This document shows, piece after piece, positions 45,585 through 55,786 of a stretch of DNA of 64,000 bases. The notes below the pieces were generated by a model. That model saw only the letters and a list, made by a program, of their open reading frames with translations. It made no database searches and was not told the DNA's origin. Within the stretch, counting starts at the first letter, position 1. Each line of letters opens with the position of its first letter. The DNA is from Penicillus capitatus. Lineage: Eukaryota > Chlorophyta. A program made the position numbers and the translations under genes. The stretch covers positions 1,488,001 through 1,552,000 of the forward strand of contig OZ287700.1 in assembly GCA_965649825.1 (NCBI GenBank), written 5' to 3'.

Positions 45585-48500
45585 ATGTGGCGTTTTGCAA
45601 TCCTTCTCCAGACGATTTGCGTCGTCGCAGATTCGGCTTTCCGCTTCGGTGCCGTTCTCAGCACAGTCGGTGACACTGCCACGCTCGCCGAAATAAAGAA
45701 TGGATACGAGCTTTATTTCAATACTCTCAATGCAGAAAACGACGGACGCGGATTCGAACTCAAAGGGAAGAAGGGCACAGAGAGCTTCTTCTTTCAATTC
45801 GAGTTTCTCTGGCGTGAGGACATGAGCAACGAGAAAACGCATGAGCGACGCATGAGGGACCTCATTCGAAAGGACAGGGTGCATTTCCTTGGAGGCTCAC
45901 ATCCGGTCTACGCCGAAAGCGAAATGCGCATTGCCAATGAATTCGGCATCCTAAACTATCAGTGTTGTGTGGGGCCTGATTATCTCTACGAGCAAGATTA
46001 CCCCACGGTCTTTGGGATTCAGGCATCCAACAGGCAGTATACAAGCATGCTGATCCGGACATTGCAGCTCAGAAATGTCACTGCAATAGAGTTCGTGTAC
46101 CAGGAAGACGATCCGTTTACGCGGACAACGTGCGAAGCGGCAGAACGGTTCTTTCATGAATTCGACGGCATAAGAGGGACGGATCATAGAGGCGTTGCTC
46201 GTCACCGTTTCAACGCGACCCTCACTCGCAACTCGGCGAGAGAAGCAGCAAAAGAAGCGAAGCTAAGAGGAATGGAAGCCGTTGTGGCATGTGTCTTTCC
46301 AGCAGATGGGAAACGCCTGGTTGAAGCTTTCCATGAGATCCGATATCCCCTGAGGGCTTTCTTCTTGACGACCGGTCCGACGAAGCAAGACTGGGCGGAC
46401 GATTTTGATCCGCCCTCCCTCGCGAACGATCTGCTGAGCGCTGGTCAGTGGCATCCTGGGATAAACTACTCTGATGCGTTTTTCAGATCCACAAGTCGTT
46501 ACGCAGAGATGTACCGAGACAACTACGGCGGCCTTGTGGCGACTTACGAATCAGCTGGGGCGTCTGCTGTTGGACTAACACTCACACAAGCTATTCGAGA
46601 GGCTTTTCGAAGCTGTGACATTTCGGCAACAGGAGGCGATGTTGATGAGCTGCTTTACAATGCAACGGCCATTGAATGCGACCGGGGCGAGATTCAGATT
46701 GGATACCAACGCATTCTTCACGCGCTTTCCGTTTTGGTAATGAAGGAGACCTTCTTTGGAGGCGTCGCGTTCAACAAATTTCGACGAAACGTGGCATTGC
46801 AGCCGGTCACCACGCAGATCTTCGAGCGAAAGGCAGGTGGTGATACCTTCAGAGAGATCGTCGCCGTTTTGCCGCATACCTACGCCAACGAGGTGCTGAA
46901 GTATCCGGCCACGAATCGCTACACTAAAAAGTGCAAGCCTGGATACTTTACTGGTCCTGATCCATTCGATCCTTGCCAGCACTGTGCGCAAGGGGAATTC
47001 TCTGACCTCACCGACGCTGATCATTGCGAAAGGTGTCCGAAAGGAACGTGGACAGATCAATTGGCCCAGCAACAATGCAAACCCTGTCCGGAAGGAACGC
47101 ACACGATTGTCCCCGGCGCCAAAAAACAGAGAGACTGTGTCTGCAGACCTGGCTACTTCAATATTGCCCTGCAAGCAGGAGTGAAGTGCGAACCATGTCC
47201 TGAGGGAGCTGTCTGTCAAGGAGGAGTGCAGCCGCCGATTCCACGACATGGTTACTGGGCAGACGAGTCACGACGATATCAACTGTACGGCTGCGATCCT
47301 CTTTCCAGCTGTCTCGGGGGAGAAAGTATGGCCTGCGAGCAAGGCCGTACTGGGAGGTAAGACTGCTACTGGCAACGTCCTTGCGCCAGATCTCGCTTTA
47401 GGATGTGCTCTGAATGTGCCGATGGCTACTTTAACGTCATTCAGAAGTGCTATCCGTGCAGAGACAAAAGCGAACTCGTTGCATTCTTTATTCTGCTTCT
47501 ATTGGGGTGGTGCTTTGTCGTTCTGCTCTCAAGAACGGTGGATTCGTTCGCGATCATTTTGCAGTGGGCTCAGTTGGCCAACATCATTGGTGACATTCAT
47601 CTTAAGTGGGCAGGTATGGTGACAACACTGTTTGGAATTGCCAGTCTGCTCGACTTGGACGTTGACATTATGGATCCCACTTGTCTAACATCGTGGGGTC
47701 TCAGACAAAAGCTCCTTCTGCAGTTGGCACTTCCTTTTTTGCTGACGGGTTTGGGATGCAGCAGGTATCTGGGATCTGCCTTTGTTCATATGCTGCTCAA
47801 ACATAAGAAACTGAAACTGGGCAGAGGATGTCGACGATTTCTGTCCTTCTTCGTGCGTATCCCGGAGAACGAATCTGAGCTTACCGAGAAACGAGATGCC
47901 ACCATTGCCTCTCTCCTGGCATCCATAAATATCTGTTACATCACGATCACTAAGTATTGTTTCGATGTTTTCAAATGCGAGAAGATCGCTGGAGTCTCGG
48001 TTCTCAGAGTGGATCCCAGTATTGCCTGTGACGAAAGACACGCGATCACCGTCATTGTCGCCGGTTTGGGCATTTGCATATACGTCCTTGGATACCCGGC
48101 ATTTCTCTGCTGGAAGCTCTACCACCTGCACTGCTGTGATCGTTTTGTGGATCCGGTCCAGCTCCGCACATACGGATTCATCTATGCAAAATACGAACTG
48201 GACTATTGCTACACCCCAGCAATCGTCATCGTTAGGAAACTGCTGTTTGTCTTAGTCCTAGTGTACATCAACAACCCGGCATTCCAAGTTGGTGCGATTG
48301 CCGTGATCATCAATGCCTCGCTGACCATCCATGTCTATACAGCGCCGTACGTAGACACGCACCTGGATGTCCTTTTCAGTTTCTTGTTGCTGGCGCTGTT
48401 ATTCGAGGCATTTGGCGGACTGATGTTCTACAGTGAGAATCTACCAGACGCCAATCGACACATTCTGGAATGGATCGTCTTCGTCACGTTCTTGATGCTG

Positions 48501-49493
48501 GTTGTCGTCTTCGTACTCATTTTTGTTGCCGAGATTGTCAAGAAATACTACACCCTGTTTCTCAAGAAGCAACATCGATCTTTTGCCAGAAAGACTAAAG
48601 GCGATGGGCGCCATGGACAGACAGAGGCGTCCGTGGTCAACAGTCCACTTGCCCGCGCTGTTCTGGATACTGTCGGGTCCAGGGACCTGGACAAAAGAAT
48701 CAGTTTGGAGCTGCTCGATACATTCGAACCCGGTTTTGTCTATCGCTGTCTGAGGAAGCATCCAGAACATATCCAGAAGTGGGATCGCCTCACCGACATG
48801 CTCAAAGATTATATGGCCGATGATTCTGATACTTCCTATCTCTCGACCGATCCCGTGGCGAAGTTCTGGAGAAAGCTGGTTGATCGATTTCCTGAGCTTG
48901 TCGATTTTTTGGCAGTCGCGGACGAAGACAGTCGGAACAAGTTTAACGACTTCGCCACAAATCTCTATCGAAACTTCTACCTGTCGAAGAAAATCGAGCC
49001 TTTGCCTCTCATAGGCGTACTGAACTGGAGAGACTATGCTCCACTGGCTCAGTGGCTGGCCATTGCTGAAAAGGAAGAACGTGAGTTTTTCTTGAGCTTT
49101 ATGGGTGAGCTGTTCGAGACGGCTGGCATGCAGGAGGCAGCTGATGCCCTTAATGTAAAGTTTCGAACTGGTGGTCCTGATCCGCATCTGCAGCATCGCC
49201 GAGAACAGACAAATCTTGCGAGGAAAGGGAGAAGAGCTCTGATCCACATGAACAGTGGTTCCAGTCCTTTTCGCCATTCGGCAGCAGAGAAGAATCTCAA
49301 TACCTTGACAACCGTGGCAGTCGGTGTCTCAAAGTTCCGCTTGGGTCCATTGCGAAGCAAGAAGAAATTATCTCAGCCGCTGGCAGCTACGGGGACGCAG
49401 ACAGGACCCTCGACCTCGGAAGCCCCGATGGAATCCGCTCGGGAGACCGATCCAGCGATGGAACCTGTCGAGGAAGAAGACGTCGAGCATTGA
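45585..49493 (+). CDS. Large receptor: ligand-binding (ANF/type I PBP) ectodomain, Cys-rich repeats and multi-pass membrane domain
   Basis: Exon 1 is 45585-47356, then a single 45-bp intron, then exon 2 at 47402-49493, 1287 residues. Order: signal peptide (MWRFAILLQTICVVADS); a ~400-residue periplasmic-binding-like/ANF-receptor domain (RFGAVLSTVGDTATLAEIKN; FLGGSHPVYAESEMRIANEF). Next are cysteine-rich GCC2/GCC3-type repeats (CKPGYF, CPKGTWTDQLAQQQCKPCPEG, CVCRPGYF, CPEGAVCQGG, CSECADGYF). About eight transmembrane helices follow (FFILLLLGWCFVVLLS through FLMLVVVFVLIFVAEI), then a ~300-residue cytosolic tail, mostly helical, with an acidic end. The membrane part resembles that of TRP-like or 7TM protist receptors with the same ectodomain. 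It would sense an extracellular ligand. The tail domain is not recognised. One intron in 3.9 kb is strikingly few here. Confidence 0.82.
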
Positions 49494-51318
49494 GAGATCG
49501 AAAACAGAATGCTCCTTTGTCCCAGAAGAAAGAAAACTTAAGCCAAGCCATCTAGGTCCATCAACGTGCTTCATATGAAATGCCATTGTTTTTTATTCTA
49601 TGGTTTTAGTGTGACTAGCACATAACTTCCTGCGACATTCCTTTCCTTCACATTCAACTCCGTATCACACAACAACCACGGAATCAGGGTTTATATTTTG
49701 TTCTGTCGGTCTTCAACGTACTATGAAACCTATGTTTACAATCACGTGGATAGTGTTAATCCCGCCGCCTTTTTCAGTTTTCAATTTCAAGGGACTGTCT
49801 GTGACTGTCAAAGATGAGTCTAACATTACATCTTCAATGTCAGAATGTATTCACACCCCTTATTCACAAGGACTCGTCTTCTGCGTCAATGGATCGTGTT
49901 TGACAAAGGTACAGATGAGATCGTGGTGTGCTATGTTCATGTCACTCCCTTTCAAAGTGAATTGTAATCGGTTCTGAGCTAATAAATAGTGCTTCATTTC
50001 TTCTCCGGACATGGGCGCTTCTCTATGTAACAGCCGAGATGTTGTATACACTGAACTCGGCAGAAGCATTGAAAGCCAGATCGTGTACAACGTCACTAAC
50101 CTTCGAGCCTGCGTAATAGCCCGACGATCAGCAAACGGAGTGTACGCTGTCATGAATGAGTAATTGGGGGCGTTAAACCCGAAGTGTCACTTGATGTACT
50201 TAACAGTGGTGCCTGTGTCGAGTACGTGATTAGTGTGATCTTTTCTGTAACACATTCTGGTCGTAAAAGCGACAACGCCAAGCCACGAACTCTGAAGACA
50301 CTGTTATATCTTTCCCTGAAATTGCGGCTTCGACGCACAAAGCAGTTTTTTCTTGTTTATCTGGAAGAGCAGGAGGCATGATGGGCTTCGACCTTCTTTC
50401 TTCAAGATACTACAGGAAGAAACAAAGGTACCTGCACACACGTCGTGGGTTGCAAACGAAGCTTTGTTATTCGAAGCTTCTGTGGAGGATTGCACGGGTA
50501 TTCTAAGAATTGGATGAGAAAGCACGGATTAGTGCGTTTGTCTCGGAAAGAATACAGTCTTCTGAGCACGTGTAGGTTGAGCATATTAGTCACTCGCGGA
50601 TCGATTCCATGTTTGTTAGCTTACAAGTATTGCTTTAAAGCCTCAAGATGAAGGTTTGCTAGCTTACAAGGTCGTTCTCTTGAAGTAATTGTAGTGAGAA
50701 CAGAGTACAAAATCGAATTGCCGTGACAACACACGCGGTCATGGTTCAGTTGATGGTTTGACCTTTTCTGGGCAAAAGTTGAACTTAATAGAACAATCCG
50801 AAGGTTTGACGCACAAAACCACCATCTTCTAAATTAAGAAAACACTTTTTTTATGTTTAGATGATTAATATGTGGACTCTTGAGATATGCGAGTGCAAAC
50901 CGGGACAATTACACATTCATGTTAGGCGTAATGTTCGTAGACATGCATTTTCAGATTACAGTGTGGTTTATCTGACTTGGTAACAATTGGTTGTTAAATA
51001 ACTGACGGGGATTCGACAGACTCTAGCGCGCCGCGAACGCCCCGACGCGTATGCGGAAGCGGAGGAACTCTATCGCGTCGAAGCTAAGACTGATTACATG
51101 GCGCATACAATCGGTTTAGTACCCCTGGCACCCGCGGACCGCTGTCCCATCAGGAAGCGGACAGTCTGTCCGGTCCGCGGGGCCGCAACCGTTGTCGCGT
51201 ACCCGTCAATAACCCTAGGTTTTAAAAGAACATTGGTTTGTATACGTAAGACACTTTACAAGACCGAACGGACACTGTAACTGCGAGACTGAATAGAGGT
51301 CAACTTTAAGAGTCAAAG

Positions 51319-51564
51319 ATGTATGGCCTTTGTTGTACTAACGTGTTGTGCAGGCCTGCGAATCAAGCATATGGCCTTTGTTGTATTAACGGGTCACTCA
51401 GACCCGCGGATCTGAGAAGCCTTTGCTATATTAACGATTCTTGTGAACCAGTGTTCGGGATGCGGATTACGACGGTGTGTGAATGTTGGTTTAAAGCCCC
51501 TTCGCCATCGGCATTTAGAGCTGCAATACAAGGAGGTTGTTCGAAGTGTTCGAAGTGTTTCTAG
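51319..51564 (+). repeat. 48-bp tandem repeat inside a Cys-rich open frame
   Basis: Two close copies and one degraded copy of a 48-bp unit start near 51322, 51370 and 51418. Because 48 is a multiple of three, the ATG at 51319 reads them as 16-residue repeats (YGLCC-x-N...RPA). The whole frame is 81 codons with many cysteines and no signal peptide. It could be a small gene or a non-coding tandem repeat that happens to stay open. Confidence 0.5.
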
Positions 51565-51639
51565 TTAGATCTATGAGTTAACTTTGAGTGACCAGTCTAA
51601 AATAGATCCAAAATGAGAATATGCGACCCTAATGCTTAT

Positions 51640-52270
51640 TCTTGTTTTCCCACAAGTGATGTAGGGCGCACAGGAATTTTGTCAAAGAACAGATGTTGGG
51701 ACGCTTTTGAAGAAAACCACTGAGGGCTTCCAAGGTCTGGATGCCCGGGAGGTGCTGGGAACGAAGATGCCAGATGCGGGGACAATGGAGAATGTGTTGC
51801 CGTGTTTCCTCAGATTGGCCGCACAGTCTGCAGAGAGGGGATTCATGTTTCCGAATTCGGTGCAGATATGAACGGGATCTCCAGTGATCCAGGAGAAATT
51901 GTGCTAGTAAGGACAGATCGAGGCGCCGGTAATTTTTAAAGATCCAAAGGGCTCGCCAGGCGAAGGGGCCCCAGGGGAGCGATGTTCTGCCTGAGGCTGG
52001 GTGTGGGTCCTCGCGAAAGGACGATACTGTTTGGGTGTGGTTCTAACTTCGAATTTCAGACTTCCATTGGGGAGCGTTGATACTCTGAGAGAGTATGCGA
52101 GATTCTCTCGGCAGGAGTGCAAAAAGTTGTCGAGTGACTGATAGACGAGACGGGTAGGTCTGGGTGACCTGTGCTGAGAGTTGTTCAGCCGACCAGTGCG
52201 TTGTTTTCTTCAGAATTTCTGACCGAAGGAGGGACTCAAAGGTGTCCAGGCCTGCGAGATGCATGACTTA
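51640..52270 (-). mobile_element. Decayed non-LTR retrotransposon 3' end (RNase H tail and zinc-binding motif)
   Basis: On the minus strand, one frame reads 'WRALWIFKNYRRLDLSLLAQ', then 'FLLDHWRSRSYLHRIRKHES', then PLCRLCGQSEETRQHILHCP and 'RIWHLRS'. The C-x2-C-x8-H-x4-C pattern after a '...QFLLDHWRSRSYLHR' helix is the zinc-binding module that follows reverse transcriptase/RNase H in many non-LTR elements. Upstream minus-strand frames to about 52264 are fragmentary and shifted. No reverse transcriptase core (YxDD) or poly(A) tail was found, so this is a dead fragment. Confidence 0.65.
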
Positions 52271-53987
52271 TGTAAAGGGCGAGGAGCGAAAGGTGGCCGT
52301 GATCACTATGGCAGCGATGCGTAAGATGCGATTGATCTTTTGCGTCTTGGTTTTATTATGGTACACTAAGGGACCCCAGGACGATGCGGCATATGTGGCT
52401 TGGGGAATTAGTGTTCCACGTATCAAGGTGCGCATAATCTGAGGAGAAGCTCCCTAATGTGTAGCTGCTAATCTGCGGATAAGGAGGAGGGATTACGACG
52501 GTAGAAAACCGCGGCACCGAAAGGAAATGCAAGTGACAGACTGTAACCGTGTCATTTATAACGTCGGACGATTATTTCCGTACTGTTCGTGCCAGAATGT
52601 CATCCGAGGATATCATTGCCGAGCTCTTAAACTCGAGACTATAAGGATCTAGTGATAATCGCACTTAATGGATTTCTGCTACCATACCAGTCTTTCGAAG
52701 AATCAAGAAGTTATATGGCCTTGTTTGTTTACTTCATTTCAAAAAGTGAAAGCTATTACTAAGGTTGGAAACAGTGAATAAAAGATTCGACATCAGATCG
52801 CTGATTCGGTAGTATAAAGATCGCGTTTTCATTCCATCCCTGAGTCATCGTTTCAAACTCCTACATCAGGAGCTTAATGCAACGGCGACAGATAGTTCAG
52901 TTGGTGAGACGAAGAGTTAACTTTGACCATTATCAACCCGACACTGATGAACACGAAGAAACCGCAATTGAAGTGTAGCGAGAGTATAAGGTATTCCGAA
53001 GAAGTCACGAAACACCATGTAATAAGTGCCCATTATGTGGTTCGAGACGTACAAGCAATTATTTCCATCTTCTGCATGTTATGTCATGCAAGTTTTTTCA
53101 ATTAGCGCGACACAAATCTCAGCGAAGCGCTTGTTTTCTGTGGTTTTTTGATCGCGAACTTATGGTGTACTTGGCTTGTCGTTATATATCGACTGTCAAA
53201 ATCGAGGAAGGTGTTATGCTTCATTTATGAGCCGATAGTAGACAACTAAGAACCGAGTTAGTTAAACATACTAAGAGATCTGAGAATCAGAACATATGCT
53301 AGACGAGCATAAGATGAGGACACGTCATTATGACCGACGAACCGATCAGGGCTCGAGATCAGCGGACACTCAAATCTGTTCCGGCGCTAGTTGGCAAGAA
53401 CCGGAAAGTGGAACAAATTATCAAGTATTGTTGTGTGCCTAGGATTACACCTTATATCCGCCATGAACGTTTTACAAGCATACTCCGTTATCCTCGCAAA
53501 ACCGAATACCAGGTTTGCGAAAATACCGCGTCGCGTAAGAAATTAAGGGACGCGGTTTAGTAAAGACCGGGGAAGCCGATTCAAATCTGCGATTCGCCCA
53601 ACACTGGCGTAAACCTTCGATTCTGAAAAGTCGCAGAATGCCCGTTCCATTATCGCCGTCTTCACTTCCTGATCAATTGCGGGCCATCGCCAACACACCA
53701 TCAACAAACGTTGTCGACTCTCGACAGAGTTCCAGATGATTTCGAACAGAGTACCTTCCAACGTCTCTTTACCTGTTCGCGTCCGCGGCCGCCCTCTTGC
53801 ACGTACAGCATCTTTACCTCCCGTGACTCGTCAAGTCTCTGGATCAGGGTTCCGTCGAGACGGACAACGACGCCGTTGTGCTTTCCTTCATCGTGCCAGT
53901 CTCGCTGCTGACCGCGCCGCTCTTGATATTACTAAAGCACAATCCAGTCATATCTGCTCTTTTCCCTGACGTCTCTTCTATTTTCAG

Positions 53988-54354
53988 ATGGAGCCTCTGG
54001 GAGATCGTATCCTGGTCAAGCCTTTCGAAGCCGAAGAGGTTCTCACAGCTCTCTTGTTGTTCACACCATCTGTGGAATGCCCCACAGAAAACGGAAGGCG
54101 GAATACTGCTTCCTTCAAGCGCTGTCGATACAGGCAGAGAGGCCTGTTTTGGAGAGGTAGTCAGAGAAACGCATTTGAGCAGCTTCCAGAGACAATCAAT
54201 GTAGGTTTTGTCCATCGGAGAAGACGTGGAGCTAAAACTGTCAACAGGCGATAAAGTTGTCTTCAACATGATGTCGTCGTCGGCCAAGGTGGAGGTCGCC
54301 GATGGGGAAATCGTTTTTGTCCGTGGCAAAAATATTTTGGCAACGCTAAGCTAG
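53988..54354 (+). CDS. Chaperonin 10 (GroES/cpn10-like), three exons
   Basis: Exons: 53988-54038, 54088-54156 and 54205-54354 (introns 49 and 48 bp), 89 residues. The co-chaperonin caps the Hsp60 cage in mitochondria or plastids. The fold is recognisable from 'EPLGDRILVKPFEAEE', the mobile loop 'KTEGGILLPSSA', 'GEVLSIGED', 'KLSTGDKVVFNMMSSS' and the C-terminal 'EIVFVRGKNILATLS' (the VREKDILA-type end). The chosen ATG gives no presequence, as is normal for mitochondrial cpn10. An upstream hydrophobic or basic frame could be a targeting exon, but none joins in phase from an ATG. It converges with the DUF547 gene. Confidence 0.85.
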
Positions 54355-54392
54355 AAACAAAGTGTTGAAAAGAACCTTCTTGCACTGTTTGT

Positions 54393-55309
54393 TTAAAGGC
54401 CTTTCTGCCAATTAACACTCCAATCGTAGGGCATGTATCTCACCTTCATCTCATGAGTAATCTGCTCCTCCTGCAAACAATAAGCACCTTGGCGCCACCG
54501 ACATTCTCCACTGATGTGACAGACCTCGAGGTAATGGTTGATAAATGCAATGGTGCTGCCGTATGCTGAAGCCTTGAAATCGGCTTGATACCATTTAAAG
54601 ATCTGGCTCAATTCCGCTGTCTTGCTGGACTCTAGGCAGTTCAGCGGATGTGAGACTATGCAAACAGCTCTTCTGGACTTACTGTCTATTTTGACCCCTC
54701 CTGCTTCGTTGATAAAACGCCGGGTCTGCATCTCCAACTGTTCTTCAAGGTGCTCTCCGTCGAACATAAACGTCGGCAATGGGGGACAGCTGTAGCTTGA
54801 ACAGTTGATAGCAAAATGAATCCTAGGATCTCCAAATTTGCGGATGACATCGTTCTCCAGGTTCTTCAAATTTGTTCTCTTGCCGGCCACGGTGATCGAT
54901 GTCAAAACAAAGAAGCGAGCACGTTCAACGAGACTCACGTTCCCTATCACCGGATCAACCGCACTTGTCTTCTAATCAGATGACGTGACGGTTTACCTTT
55001 CCACTTCTTGTCTGTTTTTTCTAATTTCTGATAGGCGAGATAGATGCTCCAGAGGTTGTAGGCATTGCAATAGAAAGCGAGATCCTCGGGACGACTTTGC
55101 TTTATCGTTCCCGTCACCGTGTGTTGGCGAACGGCATCGAGGTTTTCTTGCAGAACCGTATCGTCTTGGAAGAGAAGATGATAGCGGACAAAGCCGGTGT
55201 CGGAAATCACGTTGCCAAGGGGTTGCATCTTCACTTTCGCTGTCTGGGACGTCACGCGTCGACGAAAAGAAAAACAGCAGCAGCGAGATGCACGCTGAAC
55301 AGGCACCAT
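54393..55309 (-). CDS. DUF547-domain protein, two exons
   Basis: Minus-strand exon 1 is 55309-54997, a 53-bp intron, then exon 2 at 54943-54393, 287 residues. DUF547 is of unknown function, common in plants and protists. Conserved marks are 'FYCNAYNLWSIYLAYQKL' (the N-AYN helix), 'LKNLENDVIRKFGDPRIHFAINCSSYSCPPL' with the DPRIHFA and CxxxxCPPL motifs, and the late 'SQIFKWYQADF' segment. The N-terminus is basic with a Cys cluster (MVPVQRASRCCCFSFRRR), so it may be lipid-anchored or targeted. No catalytic residues are established for the family. It overlaps no neighbour, and its stop lies 38 bp from the cpn10 stop. Confidence 0.82.
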
Positions 55310-55786
55310 ACGTAGTGTCACCGTACGACAAAAGAACAGTAAGCGTTGCTGAATCTAAGAACTCGAGCAATATGTACTGCCGTGCTGCCGAAAAGGGCGG
55401 CGACGGTTTGATCTGCGATTGTTATGGAATCGGGGGATGGTTCATCTGCTATCCCGCCCAAGAAAAGCAACACGCGACAGAGACCGCGCTCTGTCTTTGC
55501 GTCGAATACAGAACCGTTTGATGGCTAATGCCCGACTGCAGACCGTCGGGGTCGAAAGAGCCACAGGATAACATCATCACCCGCGACGCAGCGCAGGGCG
55601 AAATGAAGGTAGCTATGATTACGAACAGCAGCCGCATTGTGGCTGCTTTGGCAAAGGCGTTGCTCCAAGATGGGGTCAAGTAAAAAATGATGGGCAATTC
55701 CGATGGCCAATCGATGGGCACGCGGACCGTAACCATCGAATGGGACATCAAGATGGAAAGACAGTCGCCGTCGGGGGAACTGTGAA

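Larger units (their letters stand above)
49494..53987. other. Gene-poor region with retroelement debris
   Basis: 4.5 kb, mostly AT-rich, without an intact gene. It contains the retrotransposon end and the 48-bp repeat listed separately, plus a GC-richer patch at about 51010-51190 that is open in one frame but has no recognised domain. A basic open frame at 53736-53969 lies just before the cpn10 gene but cannot be spliced in frame to it. Confidence 0.5.

Noticed and set aside
53543-53761. Minus-strand open frame before cpn10
   Set aside because: Protein-like in composition but with no recognised domain, no ATG context and no splice partner; not supported as a gene.
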